Source of the DNA: Nonomuraea purpurea
GTDB lineage: Bacteria > Actinomycetota > Actinomycetes > Streptosporangiales > Streptosporangiaceae
Direction of reading: 5' to 3'
Assembly: GCF_042650645.1 (NCBI RefSeq)
Contig: NZ_JBHSBI010000033.1
Span: 62,001 to 126,000, forward strand
DNA: 64,000 nucleotides
This document shows, one piece after another, positions 25,740 to 33,879 of this stretch; the stretch's first letter is position 1, and each line of letters begins with the position of its first letter. The notes under the pieces are model-generated. The model was not told where the DNA came from, did not search any database, and saw only the letters and a list, made by a program, of their open reading frames with translations. Position numbers and translations under genes: made by a program.

Positions 25740-26903
25740 TCAGTCGAAGAGATCCGGCCAATTGCCGCTGCGAACCCGGACATCCGCGGCCACCTCTTGC
25801 ACCGACCGGCCGTCGGTGTCGATGCGCAGATGGCCTGCCCCGGCGCGGTCGAGCGCTTGGGCCTCGCGCGCCGCTCGTTCGGCGATGCGGTGCAGGACGT
25901 CCGAGTCCAGCCCTCTCAGCTCATCGCCCGGTATGGCCGGCCCGCCTCCCCCGCCACGCTGCGCGACGCGCTCGGCCAGCGTTGCCGGCCCGGCATGGAG
26001 GCGACACACGGTCAATGCCGCTCCGGGCAGCAACTCGGCGTAGTCGCGGACGATGTCGTCGGAGTCGGCTTCCCCGGAGACGACCAGGCACTGGGCACCC
26101 ACCGAGCGATATCCGGCCCAGATGGCCGCGAGGTTGCGCGCCTTGAGGCCGTGGCTGCCCACGTCGTCGTCCGCGACGGGGCGCAGCGCCCCGATCTGCT
26201 TCACATCGATGTAGGCAGCTCGCACGCCGGTCCTGTAGACCTGCATGAAGATCTCGTAGCCGACCGTCGACTTCCCGACCGCCGTAGCACCGCAGAGCCA
26301 CAGCACGGGTACGGCCGCATCCTCCTGTGGTGCCGGCGGATGGCTCTGCCGGTCAACGAAACTCTGGAGCGTGGCGGCGGGAAGGGTGCCCGGCCATCTT
26401 CCGGCCCGGTCACAGACCAGCCGGGCCGTCTCGGAAACCGTGAAGCCGCCGGTATCCACGCACACGTCGGCGTAGTCGCTGCGGTCCAGGGCCTTCGCCT
26501 CAGCGACCGCATCCTCCACCAGGTCCGGACGCCACCCCCGCGCGAGGAACCGTTCCTTGAGCTCAGCATCGTCGACGCGCAGTCGGCACAACGTGAACGC
26601 GGCCTCGGGCACAAGAGCGGTGTACTCGCGAACCTCCTCCGCAGTGTCGACAAAGCCCGCAAGGATCAGACACTGCACCCCTTCCTGCCGAAAGTGCGGC
26701 CACATCGCAGCCAGGCTCCGCGCGCGGATGCGATGCGTCATGCCCTCCGGCATGGGATGACACAGGCTGATCTGGTCAGCATCGACGAACGCCGTCTTGA
26801 CGCCACTACGGCTCAGCTGCTCGAACACCTCCCAGCCGACCGTGGACTTTCCGACACCCGTGGGCCCCGACAGCCAGAGCAGAGGCAGAGAAACGTTGCT
26901 CAT
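25740..26903 (-). CDS. Tandem P-loop protein: two homologous ATP-binding/kinase-like domains
   Basis: A 387-residue protein made of two halves related to each other. Each starts LWLSGPTGVGKSTVGWE / LWLCGATAVGKSTVGYE, with Walker A at 13-21 and 205-213. Each continues with a strand AFVDADQIS / AYIDVKQIG, then R(A/K)(S/N)LAA(M/I)W, a QCL(I/V) strand and a TLCRL / TVCRL strand. The layout resembles adenylylsulfate- or nucleoside-kinase-like P-loop enzymes. The ATG at 26903 follows TAGTGT by seven bases; an in-frame ATG at 26957 is possible. No substrate can be assigned. Confidence 0.75.
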   Translation of the reverse strand: MSNVSLPLLWLSGPTGVGKSTVGWEVFEQLSRSGVKTAFVDADQISLCHPMPEGMTHRIRARSLAAMWPHFRQEGVQCLILAGFVDTAEEVREYTALVPEAAFTLCRLRVDDAELKERFLARGWRPDLVEDAVAEAKALDRSDYADVCVDTGGFTVSETARLVCDRAGRWPGTLPAATLQSFVDRQSHPPAPQEDAAVPVLWLCGATAVGKSTVGYEIFMQVYRTGVRAAYIDVKQIGALRPVADDDVGSHGLKARNLAAIWAGYRSVGAQCLVVSGEADSDDIVRDYAELLPGAALTVCRLHAGPATLAERVAQRGGGGGPAIPGDELRGLDSDVLHRIAERAAREAQALDRAGAGHLRIDTDGRSVQEVAADVRVRSGNWPDLFD

Positions 26904-26910
26904 CCGCGCG

Positions 26911-26916
26911 ACACTA
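26911..26916 (-). promoter_or_regulatory. -10 box (TAGTGT) of a leaderless transcript
   Basis: On the minus strand TAGTGT is separated by seven bases from the ATG of the tandem P-loop gene, as expected for leaderless transcription. Confidence 0.45.
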
Positions 26917-27082
26917 ACGGCCTCCCGGTAGAGCGAGCGAGTGTATTTCGCCGCCATCAGGCGAGCGAGGCGCTGTCATCGCCCATGGTCCGCACCGCCG
27001 TGCATCGTCGAAGGCTGCCCTTGTAGGCCGGTGTGTGCGTGGGACCCTCACGCATCGGCCGGAGGGAGTGGAGAGGCTGCGG

Positions 27083-27262
27083 TCAGCCGCGTCCGGTGAA
27101 CAGGCCGCGCACCACCCACAGGCCGCCGAGCACCACGGCGCCGGCGATCAGGAAGGTCGTCAGGGTGTTCTGGGCGACGTTGAGGATGGACAGGAGGCCG
27201 ATCGTCAGGGCGTAGACGATGGACAGGGCGACGAGGATTCGTGCGGAGAGTCTCGGGTTCAT
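27083..27262 (-). CDS. Small membrane protein (59 residues)
   Basis: The minus frame from ATG 27262 to TGA 27083 encodes 59 residues. Two membrane helices are separated by LNVAQNTLT: a first of about 20 residues (ILVALSIVYALTIGLLSIL) and a second (FLIAGAVVLGGLWVV), with a basic C-terminal end (RGLFTGRG). It lies divergent to the histidine kinase gene, 114 bases away, so it may be controlled by that two-component system. The family is not recognised. Confidence 0.6.
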   Translation of the reverse strand: MNPRLSARILVALSIVYALTIGLLSILNVAQNTLTTFLIAGAVVLGGLWVVRGLFTGRG

Positions 27263-27376
27263 GGCTGCTGAGCCTGCCCGAGCGCGACCGCACAGCGACA
27301 GTCACCGGGAGATGGGACGCTGATTCCGACGAAAGGTGGATACCGGGCGACCGCGACGGCCGTCCATACTGGCGAG

Positions 27377-28582
27377 ATGGCTGGCGGTTCCCTCACAGAC
27401 CCGGTCGATGCCGGGCAGGACGACTGGCATCGGACCGTTCCCGGCTGGCATCTCGCCTTCGCCACGTTGGCCGTGCTGACCGCCGGTCTCGTCGTCACCG
27501 GCGACGCCGGCCCTCCCACCGCCGAGCGACGTACCGCGCTGTTCGTGCTCGTGCTGCTGTGCGGCTGGTATGGCGCCACCGGCGCTCGCGCCCTGCATCG
27601 CGACCACAACCGGCTCGGCGTCGTCTATCTGGCCGGCGCCGTCCCCCTGTCGGCGGCGCTGTTCGCGGCGGCGCCTTCGGGCGCGCTCATGTCGTTCATG
27701 CTGTATCCGCATATCTGGGCGCTGCTCCCGCTGCGCAGAGCCATCGCCGTGACGGTCGCGAGCGTGGTGTCGATGGCCGCGGTCATGATCGTCCGCAGCG
27801 ATGCGTACGGGCAGGAGCTGCCCTCGGTGATCCTCGTGGCGGCAGTGGCGCTGGTCGCCGCCCTCGTGCTCGGTGTCTGGATCACCCGGATCATCGAGCA
27901 GAGCCGGCAGCGGGCCAGGCTCGTCGAGGAGCTGGCCGCGACGCGGGCCGAGCTGGCCGAGGTCAGCCGGGAGGCCGGGGCGCTGGCCGAGCGCGAGCGA
28001 CTGGCCAGGGAGATCCACGACACGCTCGCGCAGGGTTTCACCAGCGTGCTGCTCCTGCTCGAAGCGGCCAAGGCCGGTACGTGCGAGCGCGACCAGGCCG
28101 CTCGCGCCCACCTCGACCAGGCCCGCCGCACCGCCATGGACAATCTGGCCGAGGCCCGCGCCCTGGTCGCGGCGCTGCCGCCGCCCCAGCTCCGCGACGC
28201 CTCGCTACCGGACGCCCTGGGCGGGCTCATCGAGCGGTTCGAGGCGGAGACCGCGCTCGACGCCGGCTTCACGGTGACGGGCACGCCCCGCCGGCTCACC
28301 CCGAACGAGGAGGTGGTGCTGTTGCGCGTCACCCAGGAAGCCCTGGCCAACGTCCGCAAGCACGCGTCCGGCGCAGGCCGGCTGGAGGGCGTGCTGGCGT
28401 ACGGGACCGCGGGCGTGACCTTGCGGATCAGCGACGACGGCGAAGGCTTCGACCCCGGCGATGCCGGCACCGGATTCGGGATCGGCGGCATGCGCGACCG
28501 GGTCACCGAGGTCGGGGGGATCCTGACCATCGGCCCCGCCCGGCCCTCGGGAACTCTGCTCCAGGTGGAGCTGCCGTCGTGA
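27377..28582 (+). CDS. Two-component sensor histidine kinase (HisKA_3 / NarL type)
   Basis: A 401-residue membrane kinase. The N-terminal ~170 residues hold five or six hydrophobic segments and no large extracellular loop. A coiled-coil linker follows (~178-205), then the H-box with His214 in REIHDTLAQGF, and a compact ATPase domain with EALANVRKHA (N-box), DDGEGFDP and GFGIGGMRDR. The few-loop sensor suggests a membrane-borne signal. CATACT lies six bases before the ATG. The response regulator gene overlaps it by GTGA. Confidence 0.9.
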   Translation: MAGGSLTDPVDAGQDDWHRTVPGWHLAFATLAVLTAGLVVTGDAGPPTAERRTALFVLVLLCGWYGATGARALHRDHNRLGVVYLAGAVPLSAALFAAAPSGALMSFMLYPHIWALLPLRRAIAVTVASVVSMAAVMIVRSDAYGQELPSVILVAAVALVAALVLGVWITRIIEQSRQRARLVEELAATRAELAEVSREAGALAERERLAREIHDTLAQGFTSVLLLLEAAKAGTCERDQAARAHLDQARRTAMDNLAEARALVAALPPPQLRDASLPDALGGLIERFEAETALDAGFTVTGTPRRLTPNEEVVLLRVTQEALANVRKHASGAGRLEGVLAYGTAGVTLRISDDGEGFDPGDAGTGFGIGGMRDRVTEVGGILTIGPARPSGTLLQVELPS

Positions 28583-29205
28583 CCGTCCGCGTACTCATCG
28601 TCGACGACCACCCCATCGTCCGGCAGGGGCTGTGTGCCGTGCTGGCCGCTCAGCCGGGCCTCACGGTCGTCGCCGAATGCGGCACCGGCGAGGAGGCGGT
28701 CGCGCTGGCGGCGGCCATCGTGCCCGACGTGGTGCTGATGGACCTGCGCCTGCCTGGCCTGGGCGGGGTCGAGGCGACCGAGCAGATCGTCGCGGCCGGG
28801 ACCGCGACGGCGGTCGTCGTACTCACCACCTACGACTCCGACGGGGACATCCTGCGCGCCGTCGCCGCGGGAGCGACCGGTTACCTGCTGAAGGACGCCT
28901 CGGGAGAGGAACTGGTCGCGGGGATCCGCACGGCTGCGGCGGGTGGCACCGTGCTGGCCGCTCCGGTCGCGGCCAAGCTGGCCACCCGCATGCGAGGTGA
29001 GGCTCCCGCCCTCACGACCCGGGAGATCCAGGTGCTGGAGCGCGCGGCCCGCGGCCTGTCGAACCCGGAGATCGGCCGGGGGCTGTTCATCAGCGAGGCG
29101 ACCGTGAAGAGCCACATGATGCGCATTTTCGGCAAGCTCGGAGTCGCCGACCGCACCGCCGCCGTGACCACCGCCATCGCCCTCGGCATCCTCAGCCCAC
29201 CCTGA
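28579..29205 (+). CDS. Response regulator, NarL/LuxR family
   Basis: A 208-residue protein from GTG 28579. Receiver domain at 1-120 with acidic pocket VDDHP, phosphoacceptor Asp55 (LMDLRLPG), Thr in LTTYD and Lys in LLKDAS. The LuxR helix-turn-helix is at 140-200 (LTTREIQVLERAARGLSNPE; ISEATVKSHMMRIFGKLGV). It is translationally coupled to the kinase. Likely targets are the adjacent small membrane protein gene or genes outside the window. Confidence 0.92.
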   Translation: MTVRVLIVDDHPIVRQGLCAVLAAQPGLTVVAECGTGEEAVALAAAIVPDVVLMDLRLPGLGGVEATEQIVAAGTATAVVVLTTYDSDGDILRAVAAGATGYLLKDASGEELVAGIRTAAAGGTVLAAPVAAKLATRMRGEAPALTTREIQVLERAARGLSNPEIGRGLFISEATVKSHMMRIFGKLGVADRTAAVTTAIALGILSPP

Positions 29206-29246
29206 CCTCTCTTACGGCTCATCGTGGGCTCGGATGTTCAGGACCG

Positions 29247-29996
29247 TCAGAGCAGGGTTCCCCCTGAGGCGTCCAGCCAGTGGCCGGTCACCCAGCGGCT
29301 GTCGTCGCCGGCCAGGAAGGCCACCGCGTCGGCCACGTCCACAGGGGTGCCCACACGGCCCATGGGAGACAGGGACGACAGCCAGGCCAGCGCGTCCCCG
29401 ACGAGTCTGCCCTGGTGCATGTCGGTGTCGATGACGCCGGGCGCCACGGTGTTGACGGTGATCGCGCGTGGGCCGAGTTGCTTGGCGAGCGTCGAGGTGA
29501 GCACGTCGAGCGCGCCTTTGGACATGGCGTAGCTGATGGACTGCGGCATGGCCGAGCCGCGGGTCAGCATCGTGGAGATGTTGATGATCCGGCCGCCGTC
29601 GCGCAGCCGGGGCAGCGCGAGTTGGGTGATGAAGAACGGGGCGGTGGCGTTGATCGCGAAGATCCGCTCGAACTGTGCTCTGGTGACGTGCTCGATGCCG
29701 GGCTCGTCGTTGAGGATGCCGGCGTTGTTGACCAGAATGTCCAGCTTGTCGGCGCGTGTGTCGAAGGCGGCCCACAGGCGTTCGGCGTCGCCGGGCGTGC
29801 CCAGTTCGGCCTGCAGGGCGAAGGCCTGCCCGCCTGCCGCCTCGATGGCGGCGACGGTTTCCTTGGCGGCCTGCTCGTTGCCGCCGTAGTGGACGGCGAC
29901 GCGAGCGCCGTCACCGGCCAGGCGCTGGGCGATGGCCCGGCCGATTCCCCTGCTCGCGCCGGTGACGAGGGCGGTCTTGCCATGGAGGGTGTGCAT
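29247..29996 (-). CDS. Short-chain dehydrogenase/reductase (FabG-like)
   Basis: A 249-residue classical SDR with all motifs: TGASRGIG (NADP site), NNAG, the catalytic Ser in the ISTML strand, YAMSK (Tyr/Lys), and the C-terminal DASGG end. It lies 67 bases downstream of the MerR gene on the same strand and probably shares its transcript. The arrangement suggests a reductase induced by the small molecule sensed by the MerR protein. Confidence 0.9.
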   Translation of the reverse strand: MHTLHGKTALVTGASRGIGRAIAQRLAGDGARVAVHYGGNEQAAKETVAAIEAAGGQAFALQAELGTPGDAERLWAAFDTRADKLDILVNNAGILNDEPGIEHVTRAQFERIFAINATAPFFITQLALPRLRDGGRIINISTMLTRGSAMPQSISYAMSKGALDVLTSTLAKQLGPRAITVNTVAPGVIDTDMHQGRLVGDALAWLSSLSPMGRVGTPVDVADAVAFLAGDDSRWVTGHWLDASGGTLL

Positions 29997-30063
29997 GCTG
30001 TCTTCCTGCGGTGTGAGGTGGAGATGAAGTCGCCTGCCGGCGGTGTGCGGGTCTGGAGGGCGA

Positions 30064-30471
30064 TCAAGCTTGAGGCCGGTCTTGCGGGGTGTCCTGGAGG
30101 AAGTCCAGGGTGGCCAGTTCGTTCACGGTCGCCTGAAGCTGATCGACGCGGACACGGCCGATCCGGACGAGTTCTTCACCCGCGGCGACCCACTGGTCGA
30201 GATCGTGGGAGAGCGGTGGGATGCCGGCGAGAATGTCGGCGCTCTCCTTGAGGGTGATGCCGACCCGTTGCGCGGCGAGGGCGAGTTTGATCCGGCAGAT
30301 CGCGTCGACGGTGAAGCGGCGGGCGTTGCCGCTGTTGCGGTGAGCGGTGATCACACCGTAGCGCTCGTAGAAGCGGACGGCATTGGCCGTCACCCCGGCG
30401 GCCCTGGCCACCTGCCCGACCGTGAGCGAGGCCCGGCCCGTCTCGAAGCCGGGGTGGTCGCTGATGGTCAT
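30064..30471 (-). CDS. MerR-family regulator
   Basis: A 135-residue MerR protein: helix-turn-helix and wing (LTVGQVARAAGVTANAVRFY, RNSGNARRFTVDAICRIKLA), then the dimerisation helix. No conserved cysteine cluster is seen, so a redox or organic signal is more likely than a metal. A textbook MerR promoter lies upstream, but the transcript appears to start at a 26-residue ORF whose stop codon overlaps this ATG. Confidence 0.88.
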   Translation of the reverse strand: MTISDHPGFETGRASLTVGQVARAAGVTANAVRFYERYGVITAHRNSGNARRFTVDAICRIKLALAAQRVGITLKESADILAGIPPLSHDLDQWVAAGEELVRIGRVRVDQLQATVNELATLDFLQDTPQDRPQA

Positions 30472-30548
30472 GGCACACCTCTCGCCTTCGCGGCTGAATC
30501 TCGCCGGTCCACGATCCGGAGCCGGCCCTCGATGTTGCTTTCTGTCAT
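30468..30548 (-). CDS. Leaderless 26-residue ORF overlapping the MerR start (possible leader peptide)
   Basis: From ATG 30548 the frame reads MTESNIEGRLRIVDRRDSAA and six more residues, then TGA at 30470-30468. Its stop shares bases with the MerR ATG (ATGA). The TAGCGT -10 box lies seven bases before this ATG, the leaderless distance. It is out of frame with MerR. The coupling suggests that MerR translation depends on ribosomes finishing this peptide. The peptide itself is charged, with no known motif. Confidence 0.55.
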   Translation of the reverse strand: MTESNIEGRLRIVDRRDSAAKARGVP

Positions 30549-30555
30549 GGCACCG

Positions 30556-30586
30556 ACGCTAGAAGTTCGCCTATAGGCGAACTCAA
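30556..30586 (-). promoter_or_regulatory. MerR-type promoter with 20-bp perfect palindrome
   Basis: On the minus strand: TTGAGT (30586-30581), a 19-base spacer, TAGCGT (30561-30556). The palindrome AGTTCGCCTA/TAGGCGAACT (30564-30583) fills the spacer and overlaps the -35 box. The over-long spacer with the operator between the boxes is the hallmark of promoters that MerR proteins bend into an active form. It should be autoregulated by the downstream MerR gene. Confidence 0.8.
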
Positions 30587-30823
30587 ATCGCAGTTAGCCT
30601 GCCGGTGACGGGCACGTCGATGAAGAAATCTCCGGCGCGGCTCGAACCAATGAGCATTCAGCGGCATCCAACAAGATCACAGCATCTGAAGGGTCTCATG
30701 TGATCATCAGGTTGGACGGCACCTCCGAGGCGGCAACCACCTCACCGCGGATGGGCCTTTCGACAGGCGATCGGGGCTGCTCATGACGCAGGGCGCCCTC
30801 GCAGCCGTGAGCGTGTCCCAGGC

Positions 30824-31471
30824 ATGGTGATCCGCAAACGCGCCCCACGCTCGATGCGGCGAATCGATGTGGCCCGCCTTCCCGAAGACGTCGTGGCGCT
30901 CATCGACGCCCTCGGACCTGATGAGAACTTGGTCGTCACGCGTGACGGCGCGTCGATAGCGACGATCTCCAGCACCATTGATGTGGTCCAAGGCGCCATC
31001 GTCGATCGCGACGCGTCAGATGAGGCCGACGATCAAGCACCGATGGACTACGAGAGCGTGACAGTCGTGGCCACCGCGATGGAGCTGTCGACCGCGGCTC
31101 GGGTTGCGCTGTCGACACAGCTCGGGGCGGACTACGTAGTGCTCGACATGCATGCGGCTCCCGCGACAACCGATGTGTTGCTGGTACCCCCAGGCAGCCC
31201 GCAGCTGATTGCGGCGCTCCGGTCGATGTTCCCGAAAGCTCGCGTCATCGTCACCGAAATCGAGGACCACGAGCTCGGAGTTCAGTATCACGGCCCGGTC
31301 CGACGTCTGCTCGACGCCGGCGCTGATGGGTATCTGCCTCCGGCGACCCTCCCGCTCCTGGCCAGGCAGCTTGACTACACGCTGAATCACGGGCGCGAGA
31401 TCGCTGGTGGGGCTGCTCCACCATTGCAGATCGCACCGCCCCTGGCGCCGGCAGATCCAGACGACGAATGA
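30824..31471 (+). CDS. Hypothetical protein with Phd-like N-terminus
   Basis: About 215 residues from ATG 30824 (30854 also possible). The first ~40 residues (RRIDVARLPEDVVALIDALG, LVVTRDGASIATI) resemble the start of Phd/YefM antitoxins. The rest alternates strands and helices (YVVLDMHAAPATTDVLLVPP; RVIVTEIEDHELGVQYHGPV; LLDAGADGYLPP), like a receiver- or Rossmann-type fold with RLLDAGADGYL at the position where receivers have their last motif. No phosphorylatable Asp pattern is clear. A strong terminator follows. Role unknown. Confidence 0.6.
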   Translation: MVIRKRAPRSMRRIDVARLPEDVVALIDALGPDENLVVTRDGASIATISSTIDVVQGAIVDRDASDEADDQAPMDYESVTVVATAMELSTAARVALSTQLGADYVVLDMHAAPATTDVLLVPPGSPQLIAALRSMFPKARVIVTEIEDHELGVQYHGPVRRLLDAGADGYLPPATLPLLARQLDYTLNHGREIAGGAAPPLQIAPPLAPADPDDE

Positions 31472-31474
31472 CCT

Positions 31475-31507
31475 CGCGCCTGGCCGGCTCAGAGCAGGCC
31501 AGGCGCG
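31475..31507. terminator. Bidirectional hairpin terminator between convergent genes
   Basis: An 11-bp perfect stem, CGCGCCTGGCC / GGCCAGGCGCG with an 11-base loop, sits between the ends of the hypothetical gene (31471) and the VOC gene (31523). No U-tract, as is usual in high-GC actinomycetes. Confidence 0.7.
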
Positions 31508-31522
31508 CAGCGGTTCCGGTGG

Positions 31523-31897
31523 TCAGTTCAGGCGGGCTCGCAGAAGGCAGAATTCATTGCCTTCGGGATCGGCCAGGACATGCCATGGCTCCTCGCCGGT
31601 CTGGCCGACGTCGGCCGGGCGCGCCCCGAGCTTCATGAGGCGTTCGAGTTCGGCGTCCTGATCGCGGTCGGTGGCGTTGACGTCGAAGTGCAGCCGCAGC
31701 TCGCCCACCTTGGGCTCGGTGGTGGGGCTGAAGATCAGAGTGGGCTGCAATCCGCCGAACCCTTCCTGAGGCCCGATCTCCACCGACCCGTCATCCTCGG
31801 TGTCGAGCACGATGAAGCCCAGCACCTCGCACCAGAACGCCGCCAGCCGTTGCGGATCCTGGCAAGGGATTATCAGTTCGGAAATGCGACAAGCCAT
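31523..31897 (-). CDS. Glyoxalase/VOC-family protein
   Basis: A 124-residue protein with the beta-alpha-beta-beta-beta pattern of the vicinal-oxygen-chelate fold (ISELIIPCQDPQRLAAFWCE at the start, LRLHFDVNATDRDQDAELER, WHVLADPEGNEFCLL at the end). It is of the glyoxalase-like_6 kind. TACGAT lies seven bases before the ATG (31905-31910). It lies 77 bases after the end of the FAD oxidoreductase gene on the same strand, but its own promoter-like box suggests separate expression. Confidence 0.85.
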   Translation of the reverse strand: MACRISELIIPCQDPQRLAAFWCEVLGFIVLDTEDDGSVEIGPQEGFGGLQPTLIFSPTTEPKVGELRLHFDVNATDRDQDAELERLMKLGARPADVGQTGEEPWHVLADPEGNEFCLLRARLN

Positions 31898-31974
31898 GAC
31901 CGGCATCGTACGGGGCGTCAACCGCGGGCCGCCAATCCTTCGCAGACCCCCTGACGGCTGCTTGTCCGCGAGGT

Positions 31975-33315
31975 CTACTTGGGCCGGACGTTGTGGTTGC
32001 GGGCGAACAGGTTGCCGGGGTCGTACTGACGTTTGACCGCCGCGAGGCGCTTGTAGGTGTGCGTTGGATAGACCGCGGCGACGTCCCCCTCGGTGGTGGA
32101 GGTGAGGAAGTTCGCGTAGGCGCCGTTGACGTGAGGCGCGAGTCTCCCCCAGATCGTTTCCAGGGCGGGACGAGCGGCCTCGATCACCGGTTCCGGGCCT
32201 GCGATGGTGGTCACGAACATCAGTTCCGCCTGGCGGTGCGCGTAGGCGGTGGCGTCGTCGGGGACACGGGATACCGCGCCGCCGACGCTGCGAACGGCGA
32301 TGAACGGCGGCCGCTCCGATGCCCCGACCTCGGCGAGGATGCGAAGGACCTCGGGCACCGATTCCTTGTCGGCGAATGCGCTCCGGGTGACGAGCTTGAT
32401 GCCAGATGGCGGTGTAGCGCCATCGACGAGGGTGTCGGTATAGGGTCTCAGCGCGATGTCGTCGTCGATCACTGTGCCGAGCCGGCGGATCGGGTCGATC
32501 GCCTGGGCCGCGAGTTCCGGGTCGTCGCCGTCGAAGGTGATGTGGATCTCGACCGGCGCGTTGGGGCCGCCGGCGAGTGGGTTGGCGAGGTTCGCGATGG
32601 ATGTGAGCTCTTCGGGTGCGGTGCGCAGGTGGTCCGCCCACCCCTGGAGCACGCCGGCCGCCTCCGATGCCGGAAAGGTGATCTTGCCGTGGAAGACGTC
32701 CGTCGTCGGGTGTGCCACGAACTCGAAGGCGGTCACGATCCCGAAATTGCCGCCGCCACCGCGAATCGCCCAGAACAGCTCGGCGTTCTCCCCCTCGCTC
32801 GCCCGCACGACCTCTCCGCTGGCCGTGACCACCTCCGCGGCGACCACGTTGTCCAGGGTCAGGCCGTACTTCCTGACCTTCCAGCCGATGCCGCCGGTCA
32901 ACGTCAGCCCGCCGACGCCGACACTCTTGGTGTCGCCTGAGGAGATGGCCAGGCCATGCGGGGCCAGGGCGGCCGCGACCTGACCCCAGGTGGCACCGCC
33001 GCCGATCCGTACATGATGACGTTCTTTGTCGGTGATCTCCACGTTCGCAAGCTCGCTGAGGTCGATCACGACACCGTCGTCGTTGGTGCCGAAGCCAGGA
33101 AAGCCGTGGCCGCCGCCCCGCACGGACAGCGGCAGCCCCGCACCGGCGGCGAATCCGACCGCTGCCCGCACGTCCTCGACGCTCTTGGGCCGCAGAACAT
33201 AGGCTGGACTTCCCGAAGTCAATACCGAGCGACTGGCCGAGTCGTACTCCGCTCCGCCCGGTTCGATGATGTCGCCGCCGAAGTCGCGGCGAAGGGTTTC
33301 AAGCGCTGAATTCAT
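31975..33315 (-). CDS. FAD-binding oxidoreductase with BBE domain
   Basis: A 446-residue PCMH/BBE flavoprotein: YVLRPKSVEDVRAAVGFA, RGGGHGFPGFGTNDDG (likely covalent-flavin His), TLTGGIGWKVRKYGLTLDNV, WAIRGGGGNFGIVT, and the C-terminal berberine-bridge segment (KRQYDPGNLFARNHNVRP). GGAAGGA precedes the ATG. It lies 29 bases downstream of the AhpD-like gene in a probable operon driven by the ECF41 sigma factor. Relatives oxidise alcohols, sugars or alkaloids; the substrate is unknown. Confidence 0.9.
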   Translation of the reverse strand: MNSALETLRRDFGGDIIEPGGAEYDSASRSVLTSGSPAYVLRPKSVEDVRAAVGFAAGAGLPLSVRGGGHGFPGFGTNDDGVVIDLSELANVEITDKERHHVRIGGGATWGQVAAALAPHGLAISSGDTKSVGVGGLTLTGGIGWKVRKYGLTLDNVVAAEVVTASGEVVRASEGENAELFWAIRGGGGNFGIVTAFEFVAHPTTDVFHGKITFPASEAAGVLQGWADHLRTAPEELTSIANLANPLAGGPNAPVEIHITFDGDDPELAAQAIDPIRRLGTVIDDDIALRPYTDTLVDGATPPSGIKLVTRSAFADKESVPEVLRILAEVGASERPPFIAVRSVGGAVSRVPDDATAYAHRQAELMFVTTIAGPEPVIEAARPALETIWGRLAPHVNGAYANFLTSTTEGDVAAVYPTHTYKRLAAVKRQYDPGNLFARNHNVRPK

Positions 33316-33344
33316 GACGTTCCTTCCACACAGGAGAATGCTCG

Positions 33345-33713
33345 TTATCCGAACTGGCCGGGTTGGTGGTCGCCGGCGGGCTGCTGGACGATGACGTTCA
33401 GGCGGTTGGCGGCGTTGATGAGGGCGATGAGCGACACCAGGGCGGCGCGCTCGGCGTCGGTGAACACCGTGGCCTCGCGCCAGGCCGCGACCAGGTTGAT
33501 GCGCGCCGAGGTCTCGCCCGCGTGCGCGAGGTCCTTGGTGTGCATATCGGTGCAGAAGCCGCAGCCGTTGATCTGGCTGGCGCGGAGCATCACCAGGTCC
33601 TGGGTCGTGGCCGGCAGCGTCGAGTCCTTGACGATCACTCTGCTGGCCGAGGCGAGGTAGCGCATGGACTTGGCCGCAAGCGGGCTGGCGGAGAGGTTCA
33701 AACGCGCTTCCAT
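33345..33713 (-). CDS. AhpD/carboxymuconolactone decarboxylase-family protein with internal deletion
   Basis: About 122 residues with the peroxidase-like C-x-x-C motif (NGCGFCTDMHTKD) and the start MEARLNLSAS after GAGGAAA. Relatives have ~150 residues: between FTDAERAAL and LVSLIALINAANRLNV they carry roughly 30 more residues (a helix and a linker). Here FTDAERAA runs straight into LVSLIALINAA in frame. The active site is kept but the fold has lost a helix, so activity is doubtful. First gene after one of the ECF41-type promoters. Confidence 0.82.
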   Translation of the reverse strand: MEARLNLSASPLAAKSMRYLASASRVIVKDSTLPATTQDLVMLRASQINGCGFCTDMHTKDLAHAGETSARINLVAAWREATVFTDAERAALVSLIALINAANRLNVIVQQPAGDHQPGQFG

Positions 33714-33758
33714 GACGTGTTTCCTCGTGTCTTCGTGTGCTGGGCCGAACGAACACAA

Positions 33759-33785
33759 GATGCCGACGGCCTGATCCTTGTGACA
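33759..33785 (-). promoter_or_regulatory. Candidate ECF41 promoter of the AhpD-like/FAD operon
   Basis: Minus strand TGTCACA (33785-33779), 16 bases, CATC (33762-33759). The -35 is identical to the one before the sigma gene, with the same spacing. ECF41 promoters are described with a TGTCAC-type -35 and a CGTC -10 (recalled, not checked). Confidence 0.55.
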
Positions 33786-33820
33786 GCGCGATCAGGTGAC
33801 CTGCGCCACACCCGTCGCGG

Positions 33821-33847
33821 TGTCACAAAACGGCGGGGGGCGGTGTC
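33821..33847 (+). promoter_or_regulatory. Candidate autoregulatory ECF41 promoter of the sigma gene
   Basis: TGTCACA (33821-33827), 16 bases, TGTC (33844-33847), 33 bases before the sigma factor ATG. It matches the divergent promoter in -35 box and spacing. Confidence 0.5.
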
Positions 33848-33879
33848 TGGTGGGTGTGACACATGAACAGGAGTCGTCC

